A DNA stretch of 63,222 bases from an uncultured Lachnospiraceae bacterium (GTDB lineage: Bacteria > Bacillota > Clostridia > Lachnospirales > Lachnospiraceae): contig CANQDT010000011.1 in the NCBI GenBank assembly GCA_947593735.1, positions 1-63,222 of the forward strand. The letters run 5' to 3'. Under the pieces are notes generated by a model. It was not told where the DNA came from, made no database searches, and was given only the letters and a program-made list of their open reading frames with translations. The number at the start of each line of letters is the position of its first letter. Within the stretch, counting starts at the first letter, position 1. Shown here one piece after another: positions 10,188 through 18,243 of this stretch. The position numbers were made by a program, and so were the translations under genes.

Positions 10188-10247
10188 CTATATTGTTTGA
10201 TTTTTTTCATTTATAGGAAACCCTTCCCCATGGAAGGAGTTTCTGGC

Positions 10248-10943
10248 TTAATTTACTACCTTGACCATGCTGTGGCGGAGCACCTGATCCTTATATAAGT
10301 ATCCTTTCTGGAACTCCTCTGCCACAAGATTTTCACCCATTTCCTCATTTTCTTCATGCATGACCGCGTTATGGTAATCCGCGTTAAATTCGCTGCCGAC
10401 CGGGTCCATCGCTTTCACGCCGATTCCCTCAAGGGTATCCATCAGCTGTTTGTAGATCATCCCGATCCCCTGCGCAAAGCCGGTATCCTTCTCATCATCC
10501 GGCAATGATTCCATCGCGCGCTCAAAATTATCGACGACCGGGAGAAGTTTTTCCAGCACCTCGCATGCGCCGATATCGTACCGCCGTCCCGCTTCCTTTT
10601 CATTCCGCTTTCTGGCGTTTTCAAATTCCGCCATCAGGCGCTGATACCGGTCTTTGAGCTCCGCGATCGTTTTCTCTTTTTTCTCCAGCTCCAGCTTCAG
10701 AGCCGTCTCGATCTTCTTTCCCTTCTTTTCCTTTTTGCCGGAAGCCTTCTCCGGCTCCGCGGATTCGCCTGCCGGTTCCTCCTGCCGTTCCGCGGCGTCC
10801 CCGGTATTGTTTTCGCTCGCTTCATCCGGCTTTTCTTCCGGATGGGTTTCTTCTGTATGTTCTGCCGTTTCCTCCGCCTTCTTGGCGGCGGCTTCCTCCA
10901 TCGCCGCTTTGACGGCTTCCTCGTGATTGATCTCCTGGCTCAT
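10248..10943 (-). CDS. grpE: Nucleotide exchange factor GrpE
   Basis: A 231-residue DnaK nucleotide exchange factor. The first ~75 residues are a very acidic, Glu/Ala/Lys-rich disordered extension. Residues about 80-140 form the long dimeric coiled coil, with RYQRLMAEFENARKRNEKE. The C-terminal beta-wing domain ends GYLYKDQVLRHSMVKVV, the typical GrpE signature. It overlaps hrcA by 4 bp (ATGA), so its translation is coupled to the repressor. Confidence 0.97.
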   Translation of the reverse strand: MSQEINHEEAVKAAMEEAAAKKAEETAEHTEETHPEEKPDEASENNTGDAAERQEEPAGESAEPEKASGKKEKKGKKIETALKLELEKKEKTIAELKDRYQRLMAEFENARKRNEKEAGRRYDIGACEVLEKLLPVVDNFERAMESLPDDEKDTGFAQGIGMIYKQLMDTLEGIGVKAMDPVGSEFNADYHNAVMHEENEEMGENLVAEEFQKGYLYKDQVLRHSMVKVVN

Positions 10944-11983
10944 TCTTCGTCACCTCTGTGTTTTGTTTTAAATATGGAATCCAACTCTCCGGTCAGATTT
11001 TTCAATGTCTTCACGACCTTGCCGTAATCCATCCGTTTCGGTCCCAATATGCCGATCGTTCCCCGCACGCCGTCCTCCATCTCATAGGTAGCGGTGACAA
11101 GGCTGCAATCCTTCATCGGCTGGATCGCGTTTTCTCCGCCGATATAGACCTGGATCCCGGTGTGGGTTTCCGGTTCGTCGTCATGCACGATCAGCTTTGT
11201 GAGCGATTCCTTTTCCTCCAGCATCGACAGAAGCTGTCCTGCCTGCTCCATGCTGTTCAGCTCCGGATATTTCAGGATGTTGGTCGCGCCGCTTGTGTAG
11301 ACCGGAACTTCCCCGGCTTCCCGGATCGCGTCAAGGATGCCCGCGAATACATGTTCCAGGATCGGGGCGTGGATGCCTGCCTGCTCTTTCATGGTCTGGA
11401 TCAGCTCCAGGTTCATATCGTTGACCGTCAGCCCCTGCAGGAACGAATTTAAGAGGATATTGAGCTTCAATATCTCATCGTTGGTCAGGCTTTCGTCCGT
11501 CCGGATCATCTTATTCTTGATGATATTGCTGTCCACGACGATCACGGCGAGAAGCTGGCTTTCCGTGACCTGCGACAGCTGGATGAACTTCACGGACACC
11601 GTCGGATAACGCGGACCTGTCACCAGGGTCGCGTAGTTGGTATTGGACGCCAGGACGCGCGCCACCTGCTTCAAAAGGCTCTCCATGCGGTCGACCTTTT
11701 CCAGAAGCGTCTGCCGCTCCGCCTCGTCGTCCTCCTTCTGCTGCATCAGATAATCCACATAATAGCGGTATCCGTTGTCGGACGGGATCCTTCCAGCGGA
11801 CGTATGCGGCTGGATGATATACCCGAGGTCTTCCAGATCTGCCATCTCATTGCGGATCGTAGCGGAACTCAGATTCAGATCGGTGTATTTGGATATGGTC
11901 CTGCTTCCGACCGGCTCGCCGGTTTCCAGATAGTTGGTTATGATCGCCTGTAATATGCGGAACTTCCTGTCATCTAAACACAT
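10940..11983 (-). CDS. hrcA: Heat-inducible transcription repressor HrcA
   Basis: A 347-residue repressor that binds CIRCE and needs GroEL to stay active, a feedback known from Bacillus. The N-terminal winged helix has LETGEPVGSRTISK and SSATIRNEMADLEDLGYI. The GAF-like and dimerisation regions follow. The frame is open to an ATG at 12016, but that codon lies inside the CIRCE repeat and has no ribosome site. The ATG at 11983 has AAAAGGA 7 nt upstream and gives the usual family length, so I chose it. It is the first gene of the operon, so HrcA represses its own transcription. Confidence 0.95.
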   Translation of the reverse strand: MCLDDRKFRILQAIITNYLETGEPVGSRTISKYTDLNLSSATIRNEMADLEDLGYIIQPHTSAGRIPSDNGYRYYVDYLMQQKEDDEAERQTLLEKVDRMESLLKQVARVLASNTNYATLVTGPRYPTVSVKFIQLSQVTESQLLAVIVVDSNIIKNKMIRTDESLTNDEILKLNILLNSFLQGLTVNDMNLELIQTMKEQAGIHAPILEHVFAGILDAIREAGEVPVYTSGATNILKYPELNSMEQAGQLLSMLEEKESLTKLIVHDDEPETHTGIQVYIGGENAIQPMKDCSLVTATYEMEDGVRGTIGILGPKRMDYGKVVKTLKNLTGELDSIFKTKHRGDEE

Positions 11984-12005
11984 CTCTGCCTGCTTCCTTT
12001 TCTTA

Positions 12006-12032
12006 TTAGCACTCATTCAGTTTGAGTGCTAA
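12006..12032. promoter_or_regulatory. CIRCE operator
   Basis: TTAGCACTC, nine spacer bases, GAGTGCTAA: a perfect CIRCE inverted repeat. It sits just downstream of the predicted start of transcription and 23 nt before the hrcA start codon, so it is part of the 5' untranslated RNA as well. Confidence 0.98.
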
Positions 12033-12046
12033 TAGTCTTCTACTCC

Positions 12047-12074
12047 ATAATATCATGTTTCTATTATTTGTCAA
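12047..12074 (-). promoter_or_regulatory. Sigma-A promoter of the hrcA operon
   Basis: On the minus strand, TTGACA (12069-12074), a 16-nt spacer and TATTAT (12047-12052). Predicted transcription start is near 12040, placing CIRCE at about +8 to +34. Confidence 0.8.
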
Positions 12075-12134
12075 TAACTTTTTTTCATGAACTTGAAAAT
12101 TTTGTTATTGCCCTGCCGTCCGCCTTTTTTCCAT

Positions 12135-12160
12135 AATAAAAGCGGGTCTGCCATGCCCGC
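12135..12160 (-). terminator. Terminator after tRNA-Thr
   Basis: On the minus strand, GCGGGCATGGCAGACCCGC forms a short GC-rich hairpin followed by TTTTATT. It ends the tRNA-Thr transcript before the hrcA promoter. Confidence 0.7.
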
Positions 12161-12202
12161 CCGGATCCGGTCTTTCTTTATCCTTTTTTCGCAACAAAAA
12201 AA

Positions 12203-12274
12203 GCTGCTAACGGGAATCGAACCCGTGACCTCCGCACTACCAATGCGACGCTCTACCGTCTGAGCCATAGCAGC
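12203..12274 (-). tRNA. tRNA-Thr (anticodon GGT)
   Basis: A 72-nt cloverleaf on the minus strand. The acceptor GCTGCTA pairs fully with TAGCAGC. The D stem is GCTC/GAGC and the anticodon stem TCGCA/TGCGG with loop TTGGTAG, giving anticodon GGT. The T arm is ACGGG-TTCGATT-CCCGT. CCA is not encoded. Confidence 0.96.
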
Positions 12275-12280
12275 TGATTG

Positions 12281-12323
12281 AAAAAACAACCATCTGCAAT
12301 ATTACATGATTTGCAGATGGTTG
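12281..12323 (-). terminator. Terminator of the surface nucleotidase gene, containing a promoter
   Basis: On the minus strand, CAACCATCTGCAA and TTGCAGATGGTTG form a 13-bp stem followed by TTTTTT. The probable tRNA-Thr promoter overlaps this hairpin. Confidence 0.85.
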
Positions 12324-12327
12324 TCAA
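12299..12327 (-). promoter_or_regulatory. Probable tRNA-Thr promoter nested in the terminator
   Basis: TTGACA (12322-12327), a 17-nt spacer and TAATAT (12299-12304) on the minus strand. The -35 begins at the outer edge of one terminator arm and the -10 lies mostly in the loop. Transcription would start near 12292, about 18 nt before the mature tRNA. Confidence 0.6.
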
Positions 12328-12339
12328 GGTGTTATTCAC

Positions 12340-15300
12340 TTATTTCTTTTCTTTCTTTTTTACAACTTTTACGGTCGCGGACGGTCCCTGGCCAAAATAA
12401 TTTTTGCCGTATACTTTGATCGTTTTGTTTGCCTTCTGTTTCGGGATCTTCACCCGGAACGAGCCGTCCTGCTTTACTTCCGCTTCGTACGTTTTCCCGG
12501 CGACCTGCACGGTTACGGTATGCGCCGTATCGGGTTCCTCCGCTTCCGCCATATCTGCATCGCCCAAAAGCCCGCCGTCCGGTTCCATACCTGACGATCC
12601 CATATCCGGCGGTTCCGTACCGTCCGGTTCCTCATTGTCTGTCCCGTCCGCGGGATCGATATCCCCGGCGTCCGTTTCCCCGATCACCGCCTCGATATCC
12701 ACAAGGCGGATCGTCCCGGTCACATATCGTGAATGATCCGTCACTTCATTGACAACCGGCGCGTCCGGCGCGCGTTCCGCAACCGTATAACGGGCGGAAG
12801 GGCTGTCGCCCGCGCTGTTCGTCGCGTATAACCGGACCGGCGTCCCGGAATTGGTCCTGTCCACGCGGATTTTGTATACATATCCTTCGTCCGCTTCGCT
12901 GTATTCACACGCGTCGGAGGAATAGATCATGCTTCCGATCTTCAGGTTCATCGTGCATTTCTCATCGGTCCACGCCCGCACCGACGTCATATTGTTCGCG
13001 ATCTCACCATCCAGCAGCGCGGGTTTCGCGGCAAGCGCCTTTTCTATGCTCAGCACGGAGCCTTTTTTTACGAGACCGTGCGCGCTCCAGCATACCGCGT
13101 ACGCGTTCGTATTCGGCTTCAGGGGCGCTCCCGTATCGATGCCAAATTCTTTTTCATCAATGCGGTAAATCTCGTCGTCATAGAAAAGATACGCGTTCTT
13201 CGTCGTTGTGCTGACGCCGGACAGGTCGCTCTGCTTGTCGTCGGCGGGATCCCATTCCACAAAACCTTTCAGGTAATTGGTAATATACGCGCCCATCTCC
13301 TCGACCTTCGCGGTCTGTACATAGCTTTTTCTCGTTTCCCCGCCTGCCTCGTCCGTCACATAGACCCGGATCGCATCGCCGGGATCCGCCGTATACGGAA
13401 GCTCAATGTCATAATATCCATCATTCCCGATCACGGAATGGAACGTCTGTCCCGCCGTTTTCAGCGTCAGCTCCAGCGGAACCTGATTACTGTTCTTCAC
13501 ATATCCCCGGATATGGTCCGTTCCGCTCAGCGTCGGATAGATGCCCGGCGGGTTCGGTCCTGCCTCGACCGTTTTGATGGACGTTGCCCGGCTGACCCTG
13601 CCGATGTGGTCCACGCCCATGACTTTTACGGTCTTGTTGGCGTTCTGGCACGGCAGGGACATGGTAAATTTCCCGTTTTTCACGGTAACCGCCGTCGGGA
13701 TGATCGTCCGCGCCTTATCGTATTTCGCGCTGTTCTTATACAGAGCTTTTCCGCCGTTTTCATCGACATAGGCGGCTTTCCCTACGTAAACGACGATCGA
13801 ACTGTCCGTATCGCGGATGTTGCCCGTGATCGTATCCTGCGTGTTCGTCAGCTCGTCAACCTGGATCTGGTTCGGTCCGGTCCGCCTGACCTTAACGGTC
13901 GCCGCCTCGCTCGTCCTGCCCTGGCTGTCCTCAACATAAAGCGATATCTTGCTTCCCGCTTTCGGCGAAAACAGCTCATAGGAAAATTCGCCGGACGCCG
14001 GCACCGAAAACGTATATTCTTCCTCCTCAGTCACAACGTGCATGGTCGCGCCCGGCTCGGCGCGCCCGGTGATCGCCTTGTTCCGGTTGGTCAGGGAATC
14101 AACCTTCGGGACCTCCAGCACATTTTGGTCGATATTGTCAACGACGATCGTCCGTTCCGTCTGATTGCCAGCCCTGTCGCGCGCGATCACCGTATAAGTC
14201 CCATTCTGTCCGACGTCGAAGCCGCCGCCCTGTACGGATACGCCGCCCGCCCAGGAACTTGACGTATTGCTGTACCGGATGCTCTCGATCCCGGATGGGT
14301 CGGTCGCCTGCACGGCGATCCGGACTTTTTTATTCGTCGACACGCGGTTGGTGGAGCTTACTACGAGAGACGGTCCTGTTACGTCCTTCTCCGGGAAGGA
14401 CGCCGCCGCGCTGTAATAGTCGAACCCGTCGAGCGTGTCGATCCGCTTCTGATACCAGCTTCTCTTCTGCGCCAGGCTCCTTGCCGCCTTCGGCGCTTTC
14501 ACCAGGAACCGGTCGTCTTCCGGCGCTTTCAGCGTCCAATTCTGATCCGCCTCGATCGCGATCGTACCGGCTTTTCCAAGGTCCGTCAGATAAGAATCCA
14601 TCACCGTCTGTCCCACGATGTAATCATTCATGACGGCGGTATCCCGGATCCCTTCCAGCGCCTCTGCCTCTCCGCTCTCCGTTACGCGGTTGGCGCAGAC
14701 GAGCAGTTCCTGATCGTCCTGCACCGGCTGCCCGTTGATCGTCAGGGACGTGATCCGCCGGCTGTCGCTGATCCGGTTCCCGTGAATATTGTAGCGCGGT
14801 TCCTTACTGATATCGACCGTATATTCTACGCCGTCGAAGATATAACATTCCCGCCAGTCATGCAGCCATTCTTCCCGGAGCAGAGGGCGGAGCCCGGATA
14901 ATTCCATCAGGATCTGCATATCTTCGTCGTTCCATTCCGTCTTGCTTCCGACCGTTTCATAGGTGGATGCCGACCATTCCATCCACTCCCGGAGCATGGC
15001 GCCCGTCACCTTATAGATGCTGACGCTCGTTTTGTAAACCATAAAATTATCCAGCAGCGGATTCGTGAGCGTTCCGGTCAGGCTCACGGCGTCCTGCTTC
15101 GCGTTGCTCCCGTACCGGCTGAAATAGCTTGCTCCCACGATCGGAAGATCCTTGCAGTCCTGCCCTTTGTTCTGTACCCAGGACTGCGCGTAAGCGATTT
15201 TGGAATCGTTGACCATCTGGAGCATCGCGTTGTCCTCCATCGGCCCGAAATAGTTGTTCAGCGGTTCCTCATTCGCGATTTCCCCATAAGAGACCCGGCT

Positions 15301-16401
15301 CTTTGCTCTCAGCTTTTCATCCCATTTTCCCATGAAATTCCGGATCTTTTCATTCTCTTTTGTCGTTTTCTTGACTGCTCGTACCTTTCCGGACTGCCTG
15401 CTGATCGTTTTTTCGGATCCATTGACCGTAAGCGTCACATCCGCCACGCCGATCTCCTGACCGCGGTTCTTGGCGGAGACAAGCACTTTCCCGTTCATCA
15501 GCCCGGTCGACGCGTCGACATTCGGCAGGCTGTAATAAACCTCACTCGCCGTATCGGAGGAGGGAAAAGAAGTATGGGAATGACCGCATAAAACGACGTC
15601 CACATCGGAGAGCTTCGTCAGTTCATACGCCACGTTTTTGCTGAACGGCGTCGGGTTATTCCCTCCGACGCCGGAATGTGCCAGCACAACGACAAGGTCC
15701 GCGCCCTTTTTCTTCAGCTGCGCGGAATCATATTCTACCGTATCTTCAATATCCTCCGGTTCCAGGATCCCCCGGAAGCTCTCCGTCTTCGCGGACAGCA
15801 CCGGCACCGTGACGCCGATCAGTCCGATATTGACTGTGACGGACCTGCCGGACGATGTTTTCACTGTCCGTTTCAGCATCTTTGTCTCGTCGTAGATCGG
15901 TTTTCCGGTGATCGAATCTTTCACATTGGACAATACGACCTTTTCGGAAAGCCCCGCCTGCTCCAGCTGGTCGCGGAAATAATCCTTTCCATAATCAAAT
16001 TCATGGTTGCCGATGGTGATCGCGTCGTAATTGATGTAGCGCATCGCCTTATAGACCGGCTGAAGCGCGTCCTCATCTTCGCCCATGATATATTCGGTCG
16101 TATAATCCGAGATAAAATCGCCAAGGTCAAACAGGAACGAATTCTTTTTCCCTTTCTCTGCCACGGCTTCCTGCATGAGCGTATAGGCTTTGGCAAGGCC
16201 GCCCTTCGGGTAATCCTCCGCCGCCTGATAGTCATAGGAAGTCAGTTGCCCGTGAATGTCTGTCGTAAAAATAAACCGAAGCTCCAGTTTTTCCGCGGCG
16301 GAAGCGGCGATCCCCGCCGGAACTGCCGACGTGAGGACCAGCAGCGCGGAAAGCACCGCCACGGCTGCTCTTCGGAACGGGTGATTTCTGGTTATCAACA
16401 T
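12340..16401 (-). CDS. Large secreted 5'-nucleotidase/metallophosphatase with Ig-like repeats
   Basis: An exported 1353-residue calcineurin-like phosphoesterase. Residues 1-36 are a signal peptide. The catalytic domain has the metal ligands of the 5'-nucleotidase family: DIH (48-50), GDF (94-96) with D92, GNHE (131-134), a later AHSG and CGHSH. The 5'-nucleotidase C-terminal substrate domain covers about 350-620. From about 680 there are roughly eight Ig-like repeats with the pattern TGxxxPGAxVxV....G.F, and an acidic linker near residues 1250-1290. The C-terminus is basic (KKKEKK) and lacks a sorting signal. Likely job: releasing phosphate and nucleosides from extracellular nucleotides. It starts only 13 nt after sigH, with AAAGGAG upstream. 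Confidence 0.92.
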   Translation of the reverse strand: MLITRNHPFRRAAVAVLSALLVLTSAVPAGIAASAAEKLELRFIFTTDIHGQLTSYDYQAAEDYPKGGLAKAYTLMQEAVAEKGKKNSFLFDLGDFISDYTTEYIMGEDEDALQPVYKAMRYINYDAITIGNHEFDYGKDYFRDQLEQAGLSEKVVLSNVKDSITGKPIYDETKMLKRTVKTSSGRSVTVNIGLIGVTVPVLSAKTESFRGILEPEDIEDTVEYDSAQLKKKGADLVVVLAHSGVGGNNPTPFSKNVAYELTKLSDVDVVLCGHSHTSFPSSDTASEVYYSLPNVDASTGLMNGKVLVSAKNRGQEIGVADVTLTVNGSEKTISRQSGKVRAVKKTTKENEKIRNFMGKWDEKLRAKSRVSYGEIANEEPLNNYFGPMEDNAMLQMVNDSKIAYAQSWVQNKGQDCKDLPIVGASYFSRYGSNAKQDAVSLTGTLTNPLLDNFMVYKTSVSIYKVTGAMLREWMEWSASTYETVGSKTEWNDEDMQILMELSGLRPLLREEWLHDWRECYIFDGVEYTVDISKEPRYNIHGNRISDSRRITSLTINGQPVQDDQELLVCANRVTESGEAEALEGIRDTAVMNDYIVGQTVMDSYLTDLGKAGTIAIEADQNWTLKAPEDDRFLVKAPKAARSLAQKRSWYQKRIDTLDGFDYYSAAASFPEKDVTGPSLVVSSTNRVSTNKKVRIAVQATDPSGIESIRYSNTSSSWAGGVSVQGGGFDVGQNGTYTVIARDRAGNQTERTIVVDNIDQNVLEVPKVDSLTNRNKAITGRAEPGATMHVVTEEEEYTFSVPASGEFSYELFSPKAGSKISLYVEDSQGRTSEAATVKVRRTGPNQIQVDELTNTQDTITGNIRDTDSSIVVYVGKAAYVDENGGKALYKNSAKYDKARTIIPTAVTVKNGKFTMSLPCQNANKTVKVMGVDHIGRVSRATSIKTVEAGPNPPGIYPTLSGTDHIRGYVKNSNQVPLELTLKTAGQTFHSVIGNDGYYDIELPYTADPGDAIRVYVTDEAGGETRKSYVQTAKVEEMGAYITNYLKGFVEWDPADDKQSDLSGVSTTTKNAYLFYDDEIYRIDEKEFGIDTGAPLKPNTNAYAVCWSAHGLVKKGSVLSIEKALAAKPALLDGEIANNMTSVRAWTDEKCTMNLKIGSMIYSSDACEYSEADEGYVYKIRVDRTNSGTPVRLYATNSAGDSPSARYTVAERAPDAPVVNEVTDHSRYVTGTIRLVDIEAVIGETDAGDIDPADGTDNEEPDGTEPPDMGSSGMEPDGGLLGDADMAEAEEPDTAHTVTVQVAGKTYEAEVKQDGSFRVKIPKQKANKTIKVYGKNYFGQGPSATVKVVKKKEKK

Positions 16402-16414
16402 AAGCTGTCTCCTT

Positions 16415-17020
16415 TTATTTCAAAATATGCCTCATCTTCTGGCGGATCCTCTGCAATGCGTTGTCAATGGATTTCGGGCTTTTTCCCATATGTTCCGCGA
16501 TCTCCGTGTATCCGGCGCCTTCCAGATATTCATGCAGCACCTGTTGTTCCATCTTACTTAGTTTTTGCACAAGCTGGCGCTTTATATTGGAAATCGTTTC
16601 CTCCATCAGCACGATCTGCTCCGGGTTATTATTTTTGGAATCATCGGGGAGCAGGTCGCCCAGCGTCAGATCCGAATCCCGGTTGGCAGGCGCGCTGAAA
16701 GAAACGGATTCGTTCAGCGGGGAATGTTTCTTCCGCGCGGAAGCGGTCACGGCGGTATGCACGTGCCGCAGGATACAAAGCTTCGCGAAACTGAAAAAAG
16801 AGGCGCCCATGGTATTGTCATAACTCCGGATGGCTTGCAGAAGCCCGATCATTCCCTCCTGGATCAGGTCTTCCGTGTCCGCTCCGATCAGGTACATCGT
16901 ATGCGCCTCCGCCTTTACGAATCCATTGTACTTTCTCAACAGATGATCCGCTGCCGCCGCGTCGCCCTGCTGGGCGAGCGCGACGACCGATTCGTCCGGC
17001 ATCTTTGTATAGTCTACCAT
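16415..17020 (-). CDS. sigH: RNA polymerase sigma-H factor (SigH/Spo0H type)
   Basis: A 201-residue sigma-70-family factor. Region 2 has the core-binding stretch DTEDLIQEGMIGLLQAIRSYD, then SFFSFAKLCILRHVHTAV for -10 recognition. Region 4 has the HTH YTEIAEHMGKSPKSIDNALQRIRQKM near the C-terminus. The position next to rlmB/mrnC/cysS and the sequence match Spo0H, the transition-phase sigma that starts sporulation in Bacillota. The ribosome site AGAGAGG lies 6 nt before the ATG. Confidence 0.93.
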   Translation of the reverse strand: MVDYTKMPDESVVALAQQGDAAAADHLLRKYNGFVKAEAHTMYLIGADTEDLIQEGMIGLLQAIRSYDNTMGASFFSFAKLCILRHVHTAVTASARKKHSPLNESVSFSAPANRDSDLTLGDLLPDDSKNNNPEQIVLMEETISNIKRQLVQKLSKMEQQVLHEYLEGAGYTEIAEHMGKSPKSIDNALQRIRQKMRHILK

Positions 17021-17056
17021 ATGCTGCCTCTCTTTGGCTGTTTTTTCACAATAAAT

Positions 17057-17800
17057 TCACACGCACATCCTGCGCTGCCTTACGATCTCGTAGGCAAGCA
17101 CGCCCGCCGCGACGGACGCGTTCAGGGAGTCGATCTGCCCGTTCATCGGTATGGACGCGATATAGTCGCAGGTCTCTCTGACCAGCCTGCTCACGCCGCT
17201 CCCTTCGTTTCCGACCACAAGACCAACCGGACCTTTCAGGTCCAGGTCGTACATGGTTGTCCCGTCCATATCGGCGCATACGAACCACATACCCTGTTTT
17301 TTTAATTCTTCGATTGTTTTCGCAAGGTTCGTCACTTTCGCGACCGGCGTATAATTGAGCGCCCCGCTGGACGTCCGCGCGACCGTCGCCGTCAGACCGA
17401 CAGCCCTGTGCTTTGGTATGATCACGCCGTGCGCCCCGGCAAGATTGGCGGTGCGGATGATCGCGCCGAGGTTATGCGGATCCTCGATCCCGTCCAGCAG
17501 GATCAGAAACGGATCCTCCTGCCTTTCCCTCGCCAGCGCGAGCATGTCCCAGACCGACGCATATTCATAAGCGGCAGTCCGGGCGATCACGCCCTGATGC
17601 CTGCCGGTGACTGATATCTGATCCAGCCGTTCCTTTGCCGTAAACTGCACCGGCACATCCGTTTTCTTTGCCATGCGGACGATCGAGCATACCGGTCCGT
17701 CCTGGCATCCGTCCAGCACATATAACCGGTCGACCGACCTGCCGGCGCGCAGCGCTTCCATCACGGCGTTGCGCCCTTCGATCAATGCTCCGTTTTCCAT
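17057..17800 (-). CDS. rlmB: 23S rRNA 2'-O-methyltransferase RlmB (TrmH/SpoU family)
   Basis: A 247-residue SPOUT methyltransferase, expected to modify G2251 of 23S rRNA. The N-terminal substrate-binding domain begins GALIEGRNAVMEALRAG. The knotted SAM domain has the three motifs LDGIEDPHNLGAIIRTA, VGLVVGNEGSGVS and DSLNASVAAGVLAYE. It overlaps the end of mrnC by 19 bp, and this order (cysS-mrnC-rlmB) is common in Bacillota. A tRNA-modifying TrmH paralog is the only realistic alternative. Confidence 0.95.
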   Translation of the reverse strand: MENGALIEGRNAVMEALRAGRSVDRLYVLDGCQDGPVCSIVRMAKKTDVPVQFTAKERLDQISVTGRHQGVIARTAAYEYASVWDMLALARERQEDPFLILLDGIEDPHNLGAIIRTANLAGAHGVIIPKHRAVGLTATVARTSSGALNYTPVAKVTNLAKTIEELKKQGMWFVCADMDGTTMYDLDLKGPVGLVVGNEGSGVSRLVRETCDYIASIPMNGQIDSLNASVAAGVLAYEIVRQRRMCV

Positions 17801-18243
17801 TCCCGCTCTCCTTCCTCCACCGGCGCGTTCCGGAACGCGATCGACAACAGGTCGGCGATCCGTTCATCCCGGTCCCGCAGATACAAATATCCGAGCAGCG
17901 CCTCAAACCCGGTCGCGATGCGGTAATCGATCACGGACGCGTGCCTGGCGACGCTCGCCGATTTCGCGTTCCGTCCCCTCTTGTAGACGGCGCGCTCTTC
18001 CTCCGTCAGCTCCGGCTCGATCGCGTACATCAGTTTCGCCTGCGTTTCCGCTTTGACATACTCCGTCGTCCTCTTATGGTAACGGCTGACCGGCATATTC
18101 CCGTCCGAGACGACGATCGTGCGGACGATCACATCAAAGACCGCGTCGCCGATATAGGCAAGCGACAATGGGGAATAAGCCGCCGGGTCGGCAGAGCTGA
18201 TCGGAAGATGGTTTCTCCAGTAGGATTTCAGGCTCTCTTCCAT
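17782..18243 (-). CDS. mrnC: Mini-ribonuclease III
   Basis: A 153-residue dsRNA endonuclease that matures 23S rRNA ends in Bacillus. It has the RNase III catalytic fold without the dsRNA-binding domain. The catalytic helix AYIGDAVFDVIVR (about residues 29-41) carries the acidic residues. Further signatures are ETQAKLMYAI and the family end GFEALLGYLYL. I chose ATG 18243, which has GAGAGGG 6 nt upstream and overlaps the cysS stop by 16 bp. The frame extends to 18423, but that part reads as an antisense-like Arg-rich shadow of cysS. Confidence 0.94.
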   Translation of the reverse strand: MEESLKSYWRNHLPISSADPAAYSPLSLAYIGDAVFDVIVRTIVVSDGNMPVSRYHKRTTEYVKAETQAKLMYAIEPELTEEERAVYKRGRNAKSASVARHASVIDYRIATGFEALLGYLYLRDRDERIADLLSIAFRNAPVEEGEREWKTEH

